Assembly: GCA_964598225.1 (NCBI GenBank) | Contig: CAZRBG010000121.1 | Coordinates: forward strand, 1-7,241 | Length of the DNA stretch: 7,241 nucleotides | Source: SG8-4 sp964598225 | GTDB lineage: Bacteria > Planctomycetota > Phycisphaerae > Sedimentisphaerales > Anaerobacaceae | Direction: 5' to 3' | In this document: piece after piece, positions 1 to 6,476 of the stretch | How positions within the stretch are numbered: the stretch's first letter is position 1 | How the letters are laid out: each line of letters opens with the position of its first letter | Program-made: the position numbers and the translations under genes | The notes under the pieces: generated by a model | What the model saw: only the letters and a program-made list of their open reading frames with translations | Database searches by the model: none | Told to the model about the DNA's origin: nothing

Positions 1-54
1 TTATTACGCCAGACCATATACAAATCGGGAAGTTATTTCATGCACGATCCTTAG

Positions 55-63
55 AAGGAGGAT
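55..63 (+). promoter_or_regulatory. Strong Shine-Dalgarno for the LamG gene
   Basis: The stretch AGAAGGAGG ends four bases before the ATG at 68 and is close to a perfect anti-16S match. It fixes ATG 68 as the start. No convincing sigma-70 promoter can be picked out in the 54 bases before it, so the promoter may lie outside the window. Confidence 0.8.
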
Positions 64-67
64 TAGC

Positions 68-2236
68 ATGTGTAGAAAATCAATCCTTACAATTCTTTCA
101 ATTGTGGCCTTGGTACTGACCATAGGGCCTATCGCGAGCCCCACTCGCGCCGAGCTTATCGGGTATTGGAAATTCGATGAGACAGCGGGCACTGTAGCCG
201 CGGACTCCGCCGGCGGCGACAACGACGGAACGTTGATGGGCGAGGAAATTGCATGGGTGGAAGGCAGGTCCGGCGGCGCTCTGGCGCACTCGGGTATGGT
301 GGAGACGAATGCCGGTGTGGAGTTCCCCACAACGGGCATGTCGGCAGCAGCCGGAACGGTCGCCATGTGGGGCCTCTTGTTTGATCCACAGCCGGAGACG
401 GATGGGCGTTACTTCTTCGGCCATACTACCCAGCCACAGTGGACCAACCGAATCCAGCTATATATGCAGGATGGAACCAATCCCTCGACGCTCCTGGACA
501 TCGGCCTGGGGGACAACCACAACCGTCAAAACGACATCGTGGAAATACCGTTGGAGGAATGGGTCCATGTGGCTTTGAGCTGGGACACGGGCGCCTATTT
601 CGTCTTCGTAAACGGAGAAGAAGTTGCAACCGGCGCTTACGCAGGGCTCAGTGAGATTCATCCAACTGCTAACATCGGCAATGACGGAAGTTCAAGCCCT
701 TATGAGGCCTTCGTTGGCAAAATGGATGAAGTCCGGCTTTACGATCATGCGCTGAATGCAGGTGAAATTCTGGCCGCAATGAAGAGCGCGCCGCTTCCGC
801 AGGCTTCCGGGCCGAAGCCCAAGGACGGCGTACTTTACCTCGAAACCTGGGCGAACCTTGAGTGGAGAGCGGGAGATTTTGCGGTTTCGCACGATGTCTA
901 TGTCGGCGATAATTTTGATGACGTTAACGACGCCAATCATGCTTCGCCGACTTTTCAGGGAAATCAGACCGATACGGCTTTGCTTGCCGGTTTCCCGGGA
1001 TATGCCATTTCCGGCGGGTTTGTCGCGGGCACCACTTATTACTGGCGCGTTGATGAGGTTAACGACGCCCACCCGGACAGTCCCTGGAAGGGCCACATCT
1101 GGAGTTTTTCGATTCCGCCGAAGACCGCATATTTCCCCGACCCTCCGGATGGCGCGGAGTTCGTCGATCCGAACGCGACCCTTAGCTGGACGGCCGGCAA
1201 CGGCGCCAAGTTGCACACTTTTTATATCGGCGAGAATTACGAAGACGTCAACAACGCCGCCGACGGAACTACGCTGGGAACAACAAGTCATCAACCGGGG
1301 CCGCTTGAATTAGAGAAAGTCTACTACTGGCGGGTCGATGAGTTCGACGGCACGGAGGCTCACAAGGGCGACATCTGGGCATTTACGACTCCTGGCGCCG
1401 TGGGCAATCCCGATCCAGCAAATGGTGCGGCGGATGTGCAGATGAACAGCGTGCTGACCTGGACCGCCGCAGACAACGCTACTTCGCACGAACTGTATTT
1501 CGGCACCGATGCCGACGCGGTGGGCAGCGCCACGACGGACTCGCCGGAGTATATAGGCCCCAGAGCACTCGGAGCGACCAGCTACGATCCCGGGGGACTC
1601 GAGTGGGAAACCAGCTATGCCTGGCGCGTGGACGAGGTCTATCCGACCGGCACCGTCAAAGGATTGGTCTGGACCTTCACAACAGCCGACTTTTTGCTTG
1701 TGGACGATTTCGAGTCGTATGACAACGTCGATCCGCTGCCCGGCGAACCCGGGGTCAACAGGATATTCGACAAATGGATCGACGGTTTCGGAACCACCAC
1801 GAACGGAGCTTTGGTCGGAAATGAGATGCCGCCTTATGCAGAGCAGAATATCGTTCACAGCGGCAGCCAGTCGATGAACTACAGCTACGACACAAACCTC
1901 AAAATATCGGAGGCGACTTTAACCTTAGAATATCCTCGCGACTGGACTGAGGGAGGCGTTACAAAACTCGTCATCTGGTTCAGAGGAAGAGGCGCCAACG
2001 ACCCCGAACGGATGTTCGCCGCTCTTAACGGAAACGCCGTCGTCTATCACGAAGACGCGAGCGCTACTCAGATTAGCGGCTGGAACCCGTGGCCAATCGA
2101 CTTGCAGAAATTCGTCGCTCAGGGTGTTAACCTTGCCAACGTGAACGCTATTACCATAGGTTTCGGCACGAAAGATGTTCCCGCAGCAGGGGGTACAGGA
2201 ATCGTCTACTTCGACGACATCAGGCTGTACCGGTAG
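68..2236 (+). CDS. Secreted LamG-domain protein with three FN3-like repeats and C-terminal VDDFESYD domain
   Basis: The 722-residue product is probably exported and binds carbohydrate or another surface ligand; no catalytic module is visible. Residues 1-28 form a signal peptide with a hydrophobic core, likely cleaved after TRA. Residues about 29-236 are a LamG/concanavalin-like jelly roll, opening with LIGYWKFDE and closing with KMDEVRLYDHAL. Three FN3-like repeats follow at about 243-348, 349-442 and 443-541; each ends in (Y/A)WRVDE, with the Trp at 326, 421 and 519, a spacing of 95-98 residues. The C-terminal part (about 543-722) starts LLVDDFESYD and ends YFDDIRLYR, resembling a beta-sandwich carbohydrate-binding-type domain. 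This architecture is frequent in Planctomycetota, often as large paralogous sets. There is no dockerin, PEP-CTERM or LPXTG anchor. Start and stop (TAG 2234-2236) are clear and the frame is intact. The ligand is unknown; adhesion or polysaccharide capture is inference. Confidence 0.9.
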   Translation: MCRKSILTILSIVALVLTIGPIASPTRAELIGYWKFDETAGTVAADSAGGDNDGTLMGEEIAWVEGRSGGALAHSGMVETNAGVEFPTTGMSAAAGTVAMWGLLFDPQPETDGRYFFGHTTQPQWTNRIQLYMQDGTNPSTLLDIGLGDNHNRQNDIVEIPLEEWVHVALSWDTGAYFVFVNGEEVATGAYAGLSEIHPTANIGNDGSSSPYEAFVGKMDEVRLYDHALNAGEILAAMKSAPLPQASGPKPKDGVLYLETWANLEWRAGDFAVSHDVYVGDNFDDVNDANHASPTFQGNQTDTALLAGFPGYAISGGFVAGTTYYWRVDEVNDAHPDSPWKGHIWSFSIPPKTAYFPDPPDGAEFVDPNATLSWTAGNGAKLHTFYIGENYEDVNNAADGTTLGTTSHQPGPLELEKVYYWRVDEFDGTEAHKGDIWAFTTPGAVGNPDPANGAADVQMNSVLTWTAADNATSHELYFGTDADAVGSATTDSPEYIGPRALGATSYDPGGLEWETSYAWRVDEVYPTGTVKGLVWTFTTADFLLVDDFESYDNVDPLPGEPGVNRIFDKWIDGFGTTTNGALVGNEMPPYAEQNIVHSGSQSMNYSYDTNLKISEATLTLEYPRDWTEGGVTKLVIWFRGRGANDPERMFAALNGNAVVYHEDASATQISGWNPWPIDLQKFVAQGVNLANVNAITIGFGTKDVPAAGGTGIVYFDDIRLYR

Positions 2237-2267
2237 CTTATGAATTGAGTACTCTTGACGACTGACT

Positions 2268-2297
2268 CGGCCCGGGCGCCAAAAAGAGCCCGGGCCG
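2268..2297. repeat. Perfect 10-bp GC-rich hairpin after the LamG gene
   Basis: The arms CGGCCCGGGC (2268-2277) and GCCCGGGCCG (2288-2297) pair perfectly around a 10-base loop, GCCAAAAAGA. It starts 31 bases past the LamG stop and could end that transcript. It lacks the 3' T-run of a standard intrinsic terminator on either strand, so the terminator role is uncertain. It may instead be part of the structured region ahead of the IS110 gene. Confidence 0.6.
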
Positions 2298-2298
2298 G

Positions 2299-2320
2299 CT
2301 CCAATGTGAATTTGTTGGAG
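2299..2320. repeat. Second hairpin, 6-bp stem, directly beside the GC-rich one
   Basis: CTCCAA (2299-2304) pairs perfectly with TTGGAG (2315-2320), leaving a 10-base loop TGTGAATTTG. One base separates it from the preceding hairpin, so the two would stack in an RNA. See the candidate IS110 non-coding RNA region. Confidence 0.45.
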
Positions 2321-2335
2321 GGATATCTGATCTGG

Positions 2336-2353
2336 GGACACCATACTTAATTC
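2336..2353 (+). repeat. GGACACC-N4-TTAATTC motif, copy 1
   Basis: GGACACC (2336-2342) and TTAATTC (2347-2353) are separated by ATAC, within the context TCTGGGGACACCATAC. A related motif is found on the minus strand at 6639-6653 beside other gene debris. From memory, GGGGACACC-type motifs recur in dispersed repeats of many environmental bacteria, sometimes near IS200/REP-associated transposases. That link is not demonstrated here. Confidence 0.4.
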
Positions 2354-2445
2354 AACGACGAAATAGGTAAGGTGAGACTATGAAGCAAGCCTCCTTTCGG
2401 AGCGCTGAAAATTTTGGATAATGGTCAGTGTTTGAGAATTCAAAA

Positions 2446-2450
2446 TTTAG
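2446..2450 (+). promoter_or_regulatory. Ribosome binding site choosing ATG 2461 for the IS110 gene
   Basis: The sequence TTTAGGAGACTTGCT precedes ATG 2461, so AGGAG sits at the usual distance. The reading frame is open to an upstream GTG at 2428. The conserved family start MYYVGLDVH and this Shine-Dalgarno both favour 2461. Confidence 0.65.
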
Positions 2451-2460
2451 GAGACTTGCT

Positions 2461-3033
2461 ATGTATTACGTCGGATTGGATGTGCACTATCGAACGTCAA
2501 CCTACTGTATTCTCAACGCCAACGGACGCGAACTGAAGTGCGAAACGGTTCGCGGGCATTGGACAAAGCTGCTGGCCGAACTGGCCGATGTCAAACGCTT
2601 AGTGCGGACGGTGACTAAATCTCTCGATAAGATCGGCGGGCGTCACGCCGGGGTGACATTGCTTCGAACCATACCCGGCGTCGGGATGCGGACAGCCGAG
2701 ACGATAGCGGCATATATCGACGATCCCAAACGCTTCAGGCGCAGCTCGCAGGTTGCGGCCTATTTCGGACTGATCCCGTGCCAGGACGCCAGCGCCGGCG
2801 TCAATCGGCTCGGTCACATTACCAAACAGGGCCCCGGTACGGCACGCAAGTATCTTGTGGAAGCGGCCTGGCAGGGAGTGTATCGCTCGCCGAAGATCAG
2901 GGCCTACTTCGAGCGAATCCTTCGCGGCAAGAAGGAGCGCCGCAAGATCGCATTGGTTGCTACCGCTCACTACTTATTGCGCTGCATGCACGCGATGCCG
3001 GTGCGCTGCGAGCCCTGGCGTGAGGCGGCGTAA
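2461..3033 (+). pseudogene. IS110-family transposase with large in-frame internal deletion
   Basis: The 190-residue product begins with the IS110 N-terminus MYYVGLDVHYRTS, carrying the first Asp (D7) of the RuvC-like DEDD site. It continues to about ETVRGHW (residues 26-32) and then jumps into the late coiled-coil region, AELADVKRLV onwards. The C-terminal Transposase_20 domain is well preserved: LLRTIPGVG, AAYFGLIPCQDASAG (candidate catalytic Ser at 111), HITKQGP, and the tail RRKIALVATAHYLLR. Family members are usually about 320-350 residues, so roughly 150 codons are missing, including the region holding the remaining Glu and Asp residues of DEDD. The frame is otherwise uninterrupted and a good ribosome binding site remains, suggesting a fairly recent deletion. 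Shared LL-x-EL coding at both sides of the junction could have allowed recombination. It should not catalyse transposition alone. Repurposing is possible but unsupported. Confidence 0.8.
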
Positions 3034-3039
3034 CGGGCC

Positions 3040-3096
3040 GATCTTTTGCCCGCTCACGCCCCAATTTCGGGCGAGGGCGTAAGCAGGCAAAAGATC
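3040..3096. repeat. Long imperfect palindrome with 22-base arms downstream of IS110
   Basis: Arm 3040-3061 pairs with 3075-3096 at 20 of 22 positions; both mismatches are C opposite A (3051/3085 and 3055/3081). The outer 11 pairs, GATCTTTTGCC with GGCAAAAGATC, are perfect. The inner part can alternatively fold as CGCCC (3057-3061) with GGGCG (3069-3073). It begins only six bases after the transposase stop. It could be an element end, a terminator for the IS110 transcript (there is no T-run after it) or a chromosomal REP-like palindrome used as an insertion target, as known for several IS110/IS1111 elements. Confidence 0.75.
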
Positions 3097-3353
3097 TTGA
3101 TGGAGAAATAACGTAAAGGCAGAAAGGATCAGGTGACATCGGAAGGCAAGACGAATGCGTGACGATTGGCGGGATAACATGGCCGGACTCCGCTGGTGGG
3201 GACTGAGGCGGTTCAACCTCGTTAAGGTGACTGGAGCCGGCCCGAACGTAATCGACTGGCGCCCCGAGACCGGGTGACGCCGAATAGATGTTTGGAATTC
3301 CCGTGAAAAAATCCCGCAAACGTCTTGACAAAAGCTTGCTCATAGATGTCCCC

Positions 3354-3390
3354 GGATTTCCCGCCGCGGATTTCCCGGATTTCGGATTTG
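3354..3390. repeat. Four clustered GGATTT units
   Basis: GGATTT occurs at 3354, 3368, 3377 and 3384; the first two sit in the longer GGATTTCCCG. The shrinking spacing (14, 9, 7) looks like imperfect local duplication. No function is evident. Confidence 0.4.
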
Positions 3391-3450
3391 CCGCCTGCGA
3401 AATACCCACATGTTCACGCTGGCACTTCGGCCATCCGGAAAAAAACCGTT

Positions 3451-5226
3451 CTATGGCCCGACGATGTCCAGCTTGACGCCGGGTACGTCTCCCCAACAAC
3501 CCAGGCGATCACCTTCCTGGCGGTTAATCTCCACCATGTGAAAAATGTCATCTTCACTGTCGGTGTTCACCAGCATCAGGTCTGAACCAAAGCGCCCACC
3601 ATTTGCAAACATACCGTCGGAAATAGTGACGGTCTTTTCTTTCCATTGGCCGGTATTCGTTTTCTTGAGGGTATACGCGATTGCCTCTGGATTGTTAACA
3701 CCATGGTATTTCAATGCCCAGCTTCCAGACCCCTTGTCAAAGTATACGACGCGGACGCTGATATCATATTGGGCGTCAAGGGCATTGTGGCAGAAGAATT
3801 CATCATCAATGTTAAAATAGAGGCCGTTTTTCCCTTCAGCATGATTAAAACCACGGGCAAAGCGGCCATAGGGTTGACTCTTAGAGCCCACTCGCCAGTA
3901 CCCTTGACTGGTGGCATTGGCGTTGATCTGATAGAGGAAATTACGGTAGTTACCCGGCCAAATCTCATATGCCACATCGTTGAGTGCCTTTAGTTTCTGA
4001 TGGTAGGAATGGAGTTCTGTCACCATCAGACCAGGATCACCCTGGCGGGCGCCATAGGGCGCCATTGCCTGCACAATCGCGGCGTAACGGTTCTTGTTTT
4101 GACCTTGGGAGAGCGCGCCGAATTGTGATTCAGGAAAACGCTCCGTGTCAAGGTAATCCAGACCGTCTCGCAAAGCGCACCATGCGGTCTTGCTGTCCCG
4201 GGCCGATTTGTAACCCGCATGGTCTGTAAAGAACGTATAGGCTTCAATATAATTAGAGGGGTCATCAAGGGCCTGGGTGCGCTGATTGAACATATCCATT
4301 CCATAGGTCAGCATCCATAAACACTGCCAATACATGTTCCAGACAGGTGCCTCTACAAACCACGGCCGACGCTCGCGCACCGCATGGTCAATTTCTCCAC
4401 GGCCTCGAATCACAAAGTCACCATTGAATTGCACCAGATCCTGGCGCAGCCATTCATAGCGCATTTCCGTATTGCCCTGATAGCCCTGAGCCGTAGACCA
4501 GGTCTTTCGTCCCAAAAAGGGAATTTCCTCTTGGAAATAATCGTGCAAGGTTTCATTGGGTTTGATAATCAGCACAATCGACTGACGCATGTCAGAAAAG
4601 GATTCCGCGTATTTGGTAAAAACGCGCCGATTCCATTCACGCCACTCGGCACCGGAGGTCCAGTTGATGGCAAACTGTTGGTATCCTGATTTGAGGGTTC
4701 CTTGATAAGGCTGTGGATCGCCACTTTTACCCGCGGGTGCCTGGACTACGACAATTTTGTCCTGTATGTATGTTGGCAAGGCCTTAACATGGTCGGCGAC
4801 TTTGTCGATCATGTTAAAAAAGTGGGTTTCAAAATCAGGATCAAGATAGTAGGGGTAGGTGTCTTTGGTGGTCACAACTTTGGGAACACCATGGTTATAA
4901 ATCCAATTGGGTGAAGCGTCGCCTTGATAAACCTTGATGCCCAGATACAGTCCTCGGTCCGCGGCGCTTTTCAAACCGTTATCCAAGTCGCTGAAGTTCC
5001 ATTGCCCTTTGCCGGGCTCAATCTTACTCCAGGTGGTATGCACGATCGTTCCCTTGTACCAGGGCCACTCAGGACCACCGTAATTCTCTCCTCCCCAAAT
5101 ACCCCAGATGCCGACCCAATCGGGGCGGTCAGCGAGACTCGGATTGTGGATGCCGGCAAGAGCGAGAGCAATGAAGCACAGTTTCCACCCCAATACTCTT
5201 TTTCCATTATTTCCTAACGACAGCAT
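3451..5226 (-). CDS. Secreted TIM-barrel glycoside hydrolase-like protein with C-terminal beta-sandwich
   Basis: The 591-residue product, counted from the ATG at 5224-5226, has a signal peptide (1-32, hydrophobic stretch WKLCFIALALAG, cleavage likely after SLA). The N-terminal part resembles clan-A TIM-barrel hydrolases of the GH42/GH14 type. WSKIEPGKGQWNFSDLD (66-82), followed by a helix and GLYLGIKV (92-99), is the typical first-strand, IEP and 'next strand' pattern. KIVVVQAPAGKSGD (157-170) looks like a strand ending at the active site, and RRPWFVEAP, with Glu 292, offers a candidate catalytic acid. Residues from about 440 to the end form a probable galactose-binding-like beta-sandwich (YFNIDDEFFCHNA, DISVRVVYFDKGSGSW, MVEINR). 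It is the second gene of an operon, 30 bases after the DUF1593 gene. I cannot assign a numbered GH family or substrate; action on an extracellular or periplasmic glycan is inference. The upstream in-frame TTG (5239-5241) is rejected as a start because it overlaps the Shine-Dalgarno. Confidence 0.8.
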   Translation of the reverse strand: MLSLGNNGKRVLGWKLCFIALALAGIHNPSLADRPDWVGIWGIWGGENYGGPEWPWYKGTIVHTTWSKIEPGKGQWNFSDLDNGLKSAADRGLYLGIKVYQGDASPNWIYNHGVPKVVTTKDTYPYYLDPDFETHFFNMIDKVADHVKALPTYIQDKIVVVQAPAGKSGDPQPYQGTLKSGYQQFAINWTSGAEWREWNRRVFTKYAESFSDMRQSIVLIIKPNETLHDYFQEEIPFLGRKTWSTAQGYQGNTEMRYEWLRQDLVQFNGDFVIRGRGEIDHAVRERRPWFVEAPVWNMYWQCLWMLTYGMDMFNQRTQALDDPSNYIEAYTFFTDHAGYKSARDSKTAWCALRDGLDYLDTERFPESQFGALSQGQNKNRYAAIVQAMAPYGARQGDPGLMVTELHSYHQKLKALNDVAYEIWPGNYRNFLYQINANATSQGYWRVGSKSQPYGRFARGFNHAEGKNGLYFNIDDEFFCHNALDAQYDISVRVVYFDKGSGSWALKYHGVNNPEAIAYTLKKTNTGQWKEKTVTISDGMFANGGRFGSDLMLVNTDSEDDIFHMVEINRQEGDRLGCWGDVPGVKLDIVGP

Positions 5227-5231
5227 AGCTT

Positions 5232-5238
5232 CTCCTTT
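5232..5238 (-). promoter_or_regulatory. Shine-Dalgarno deciding the hydrolase start
   Basis: On the minus strand AAAGGAG lies five bases before the ATG at 5224-5226. The alternative TTG start would begin upstream of this site and read through it, adding only five residues. The ATG is preferred. Confidence 0.75.
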
Positions 5239-5256
5239 CAAACAACCTACGATCTA

Positions 5257-6297
5257 TCACTGGGAAAGGGGCTTTGCCGCCGCTTCCACCCGACGCAGGA
5301 GTTCATCATGAAGGACCTTAGATTGGTTTTTGAAGGTATTTTCAAGCTGTGCTTCCAGATCGACTGAGGTCGTTGCATCGCTCTTGAGATCATTTAGTGT
5401 CACCCCATATTTCCCCATGAGGACGACATAGGTTGCGGCATCGGACCAGTCTACGTTTCCATGCGCATATTTGCCCTCCATGAAGATGTTTCCCAAAGCA
5501 CTTTTCTTGAAACGATTGAAATAGTCGTCCCCCCTGGGCCCGCCTGAAACAATGCCGTATTGTCCAATGGCTCCACATTCGTAGTATTTGATCACACCCT
5601 TGGCCGCCTGCTCTTTGAGATACATGCAGGCCGGTCGGTCGAAATTGCAGTTGGCTACATTATGGTGGTTTTTTCCGGCATTGTGCAGGTAAGAGGTTGT
5701 CCAGTGGGTTAGTATGCGTATCCGAGAGAGCGATTCCTGTTTTTGGGTACTGATACAGTGCTTGACGGCGATGGCGGCTTCCGTGGTCGCGCCCCAACCA
5801 AGGATATAGAGTGGTTCACTCTGGGTATTCAACTGATCCACTAATGCTTGTACGGTTGGATAGTCTTTTAAATCTGCATAATCACGTTCCTCGTTGAAAC
5901 GTTGACCGCCGGAACTGGCCTGTTTAAATACAATATCTTCCGGATACCCTCCTAAATGAGCGTTAAGAGATGCCACATCCTGACGATAGGCCGCACCGAT
6001 ATAGCTGTTTGCCCAGGCCGCCTGATCCGGCGCACTGAGAATCTGCTTGCGCGAGGTGCTGGAGATGGTGATGCCGTGTATCACAAACTCATTGGCAAAC
6101 AATAGAAAACCGGCCATAGCCGAAATATCATCCGGATCCGTAATGGTCCCTGATGCGCCGGGGCCAGGAAGTCTCTTGTCTGTCATATCCGAAAGCACCC
6201 AAACCGCTGGTTTTTCTGCTAAGCCCACTTTTGCCAGTAGGGCAATGAGCAGCACCATAGGCAATATCACAGTATGTAACCATTTTGCTTTTAACAT
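5257..6297 (-). CDS. Exported DUF1593 (Sde182-type) nucleoside-hydrolase-like protein
   Basis: The 346-residue product starts at an ATG preceded on the minus strand by AGGAG with a seven-base spacer. Residues 1-27 are a signal peptide (core ILPMVLLIALLA, cleavage likely after GLA). The mature part matches the DUF1593/Sde182 N-terminal domain, a relative of nucleoside hydrolases. It has an early Asp (VLSDM, D37), then ITDPDDISAMAGFLLFANEFVIHGI with D54, D56 and D57 as the likely Ca-site/ribose-binding acids, and ISSTS after the next strand. LYILGWGATTEAAIAV and ILTHWTTSYLHNAG continue the Rossmann-like fold. Sde182 was named for cellulose binding in Saccharophagus; the usual extra C-terminal domain seems absent or reduced here. 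The protein probably cleaves or binds an N- or O-ribosyl/glycosyl compound outside the cytoplasm, but the substrate is unknown. It leads a two-gene operon with the downstream hydrolase, hinting at joint action on one glycoside. Confidence 0.82.
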   Translation of the reverse strand: MLKAKWLHTVILPMVLLIALLAKVGLAEKPAVWVLSDMTDKRLPGPGASGTITDPDDISAMAGFLLFANEFVIHGITISSTSRKQILSAPDQAAWANSYIGAAYRQDVASLNAHLGGYPEDIVFKQASSGGQRFNEERDYADLKDYPTVQALVDQLNTQSEPLYILGWGATTEAAIAVKHCISTQKQESLSRIRILTHWTTSYLHNAGKNHHNVANCNFDRPACMYLKEQAAKGVIKYYECGAIGQYGIVSGGPRGDDYFNRFKKSALGNIFMEGKYAHGNVDWSDAATYVVLMGKYGVTLNDLKSDATTSVDLEAQLENTFKNQSKVLHDELLRRVEAAAKPLSQ

Positions 6298-6308
6298 AGT
6301 CGTTCTCC

Positions 6309-6320
6309 TATCTTAAGATA
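6309..6320. promoter_or_regulatory. Perfect 12-base palindrome next to the operon's ribosome binding site
   Basis: TATCTTAAGATA is a perfect palindrome lying in the leader of the DUF1593 gene, directly before its Shine-Dalgarno. It could be an operator half-site pair, or fold in the mRNA beside the ribosome binding site. It is far downstream of the candidate promoter, which favours an RNA role or chance. Confidence 0.3.
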
Positions 6321-6446
6321 CGGTCGCCGAAGAACAGTCCGCCCGCTAAAAGCCACCGCCTCTGTCCACACCAGACGGCACAAAACTTGGCTTGTTTTAG
6401 GACTGGACCTGCAATACCCGCACACAAAGCTCGAATACTTAACTTC

Positions 6447-6475
6447 ATCATATCGAATTCAGTTAACCTTGTTTA
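6447..6475 (-). promoter_or_regulatory. Candidate sigma-70 promoter for the DUF1593-hydrolase operon
   Basis: On the minus strand TAAACA (6470-6475) and TATGAT (6447-6452) are 17 bases apart, matching the -35 and -10 consensus at 4/6 and 5/6. Transcription would start near 6440, giving a leader of about 140 bases. Within that leader AAAAC and GTTTT can pair around AAGCCAA, and CCGTCTG can pair with CAGA-CGG across a two-base bulge. Confidence 0.4.
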
Positions 6476-6476
6476 A

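Larger units (their letters stand above)
2299..2460 (+). other. Non-coding leader of the IS110 gene, possible bridge-RNA region
   Basis: No gene is visible in these 162 bases. IS110-group elements are known to encode a structured bridge RNA in the non-coding end upstream of the recombinase gene, and this is that position. The stretch contains the hairpin at 2299-2320 and another at 2388-2406, where AGC-CTCC pairs with GGAG-GCT around loop TTTC with one bulged C. I cannot identify target-binding or donor-binding loops, nor the left end of the element. The GGACACC/TTAATTC motif at 2336-2353 may belong to a different, older repeat, which would leave too little room for a full bridge RNA. The assignment rests mostly on position. 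Confidence 0.25.
3034..3450. other. 417-base stretch without a convincing gene between convergent genes
   Basis: This lies between the 3' end of the IS110 gene and the 3' end of the minus-strand hydrolase gene. It holds a long imperfect palindrome (3040-3096) and four GGATTT units (3354-3390). A 32-codon plus-strand open frame (3179-3277, starting MAGLRWWGLRRF) and a 62-codon frame (3288-3476) have no clear ribosome binding site or family resemblance. No promoter for either neighbour is expected here because both are read towards it. A weak stem near the hydrolase stop (3429-3434 with 3453-3458) has an A/T-rich loop but no terminator T-tail. Confidence 0.6.

Noticed and set aside
1..54. Promoter for the LamG gene
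   Set aside because: No -35/-10 pair with acceptable spacing and match could be identified in the short upstream sequence.
2428..2460. Extended GTG start for the IS110 gene
   Set aside because: The ATG at 2461 has a proper AGGAG at the right distance and matches the conserved family N-terminus; the extension MFENSKFRRLA has no family support.
3207..3229. tRNA-like T-arm (GGTTCAACC) within GAGGCGGTTCAACCTC
   Set aside because: The stem is only four base pairs, and no acceptor, D or anticodon arms can be fitted around it.
3179..3277. 32-codon open frame starting MAGLRWWGLRRF
   Set aside because: It has no good ribosome binding site and no recognisable family, and such frames are common by chance in GC-rich DNA.
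3429..3458. Possible terminator over the hydrolase stop codon
   Set aside because: GGCCAT/ATGGCC pair, but the T-run falls in the loop rather than after the stem on the minus strand, so it does not fit an intrinsic terminator.
3288..3476. 62-codon plus-strand frame
   Set aside because: It runs over the GGATTT repeats and into the 3' end of the hydrolase gene on the other strand; no start signal or family resemblance.
5227..5241. TTG start giving a 596-residue hydrolase
   Set aside because: It reads through the Shine-Dalgarno that serves the ATG at 5224-5226, and the signal peptide is complete without it.
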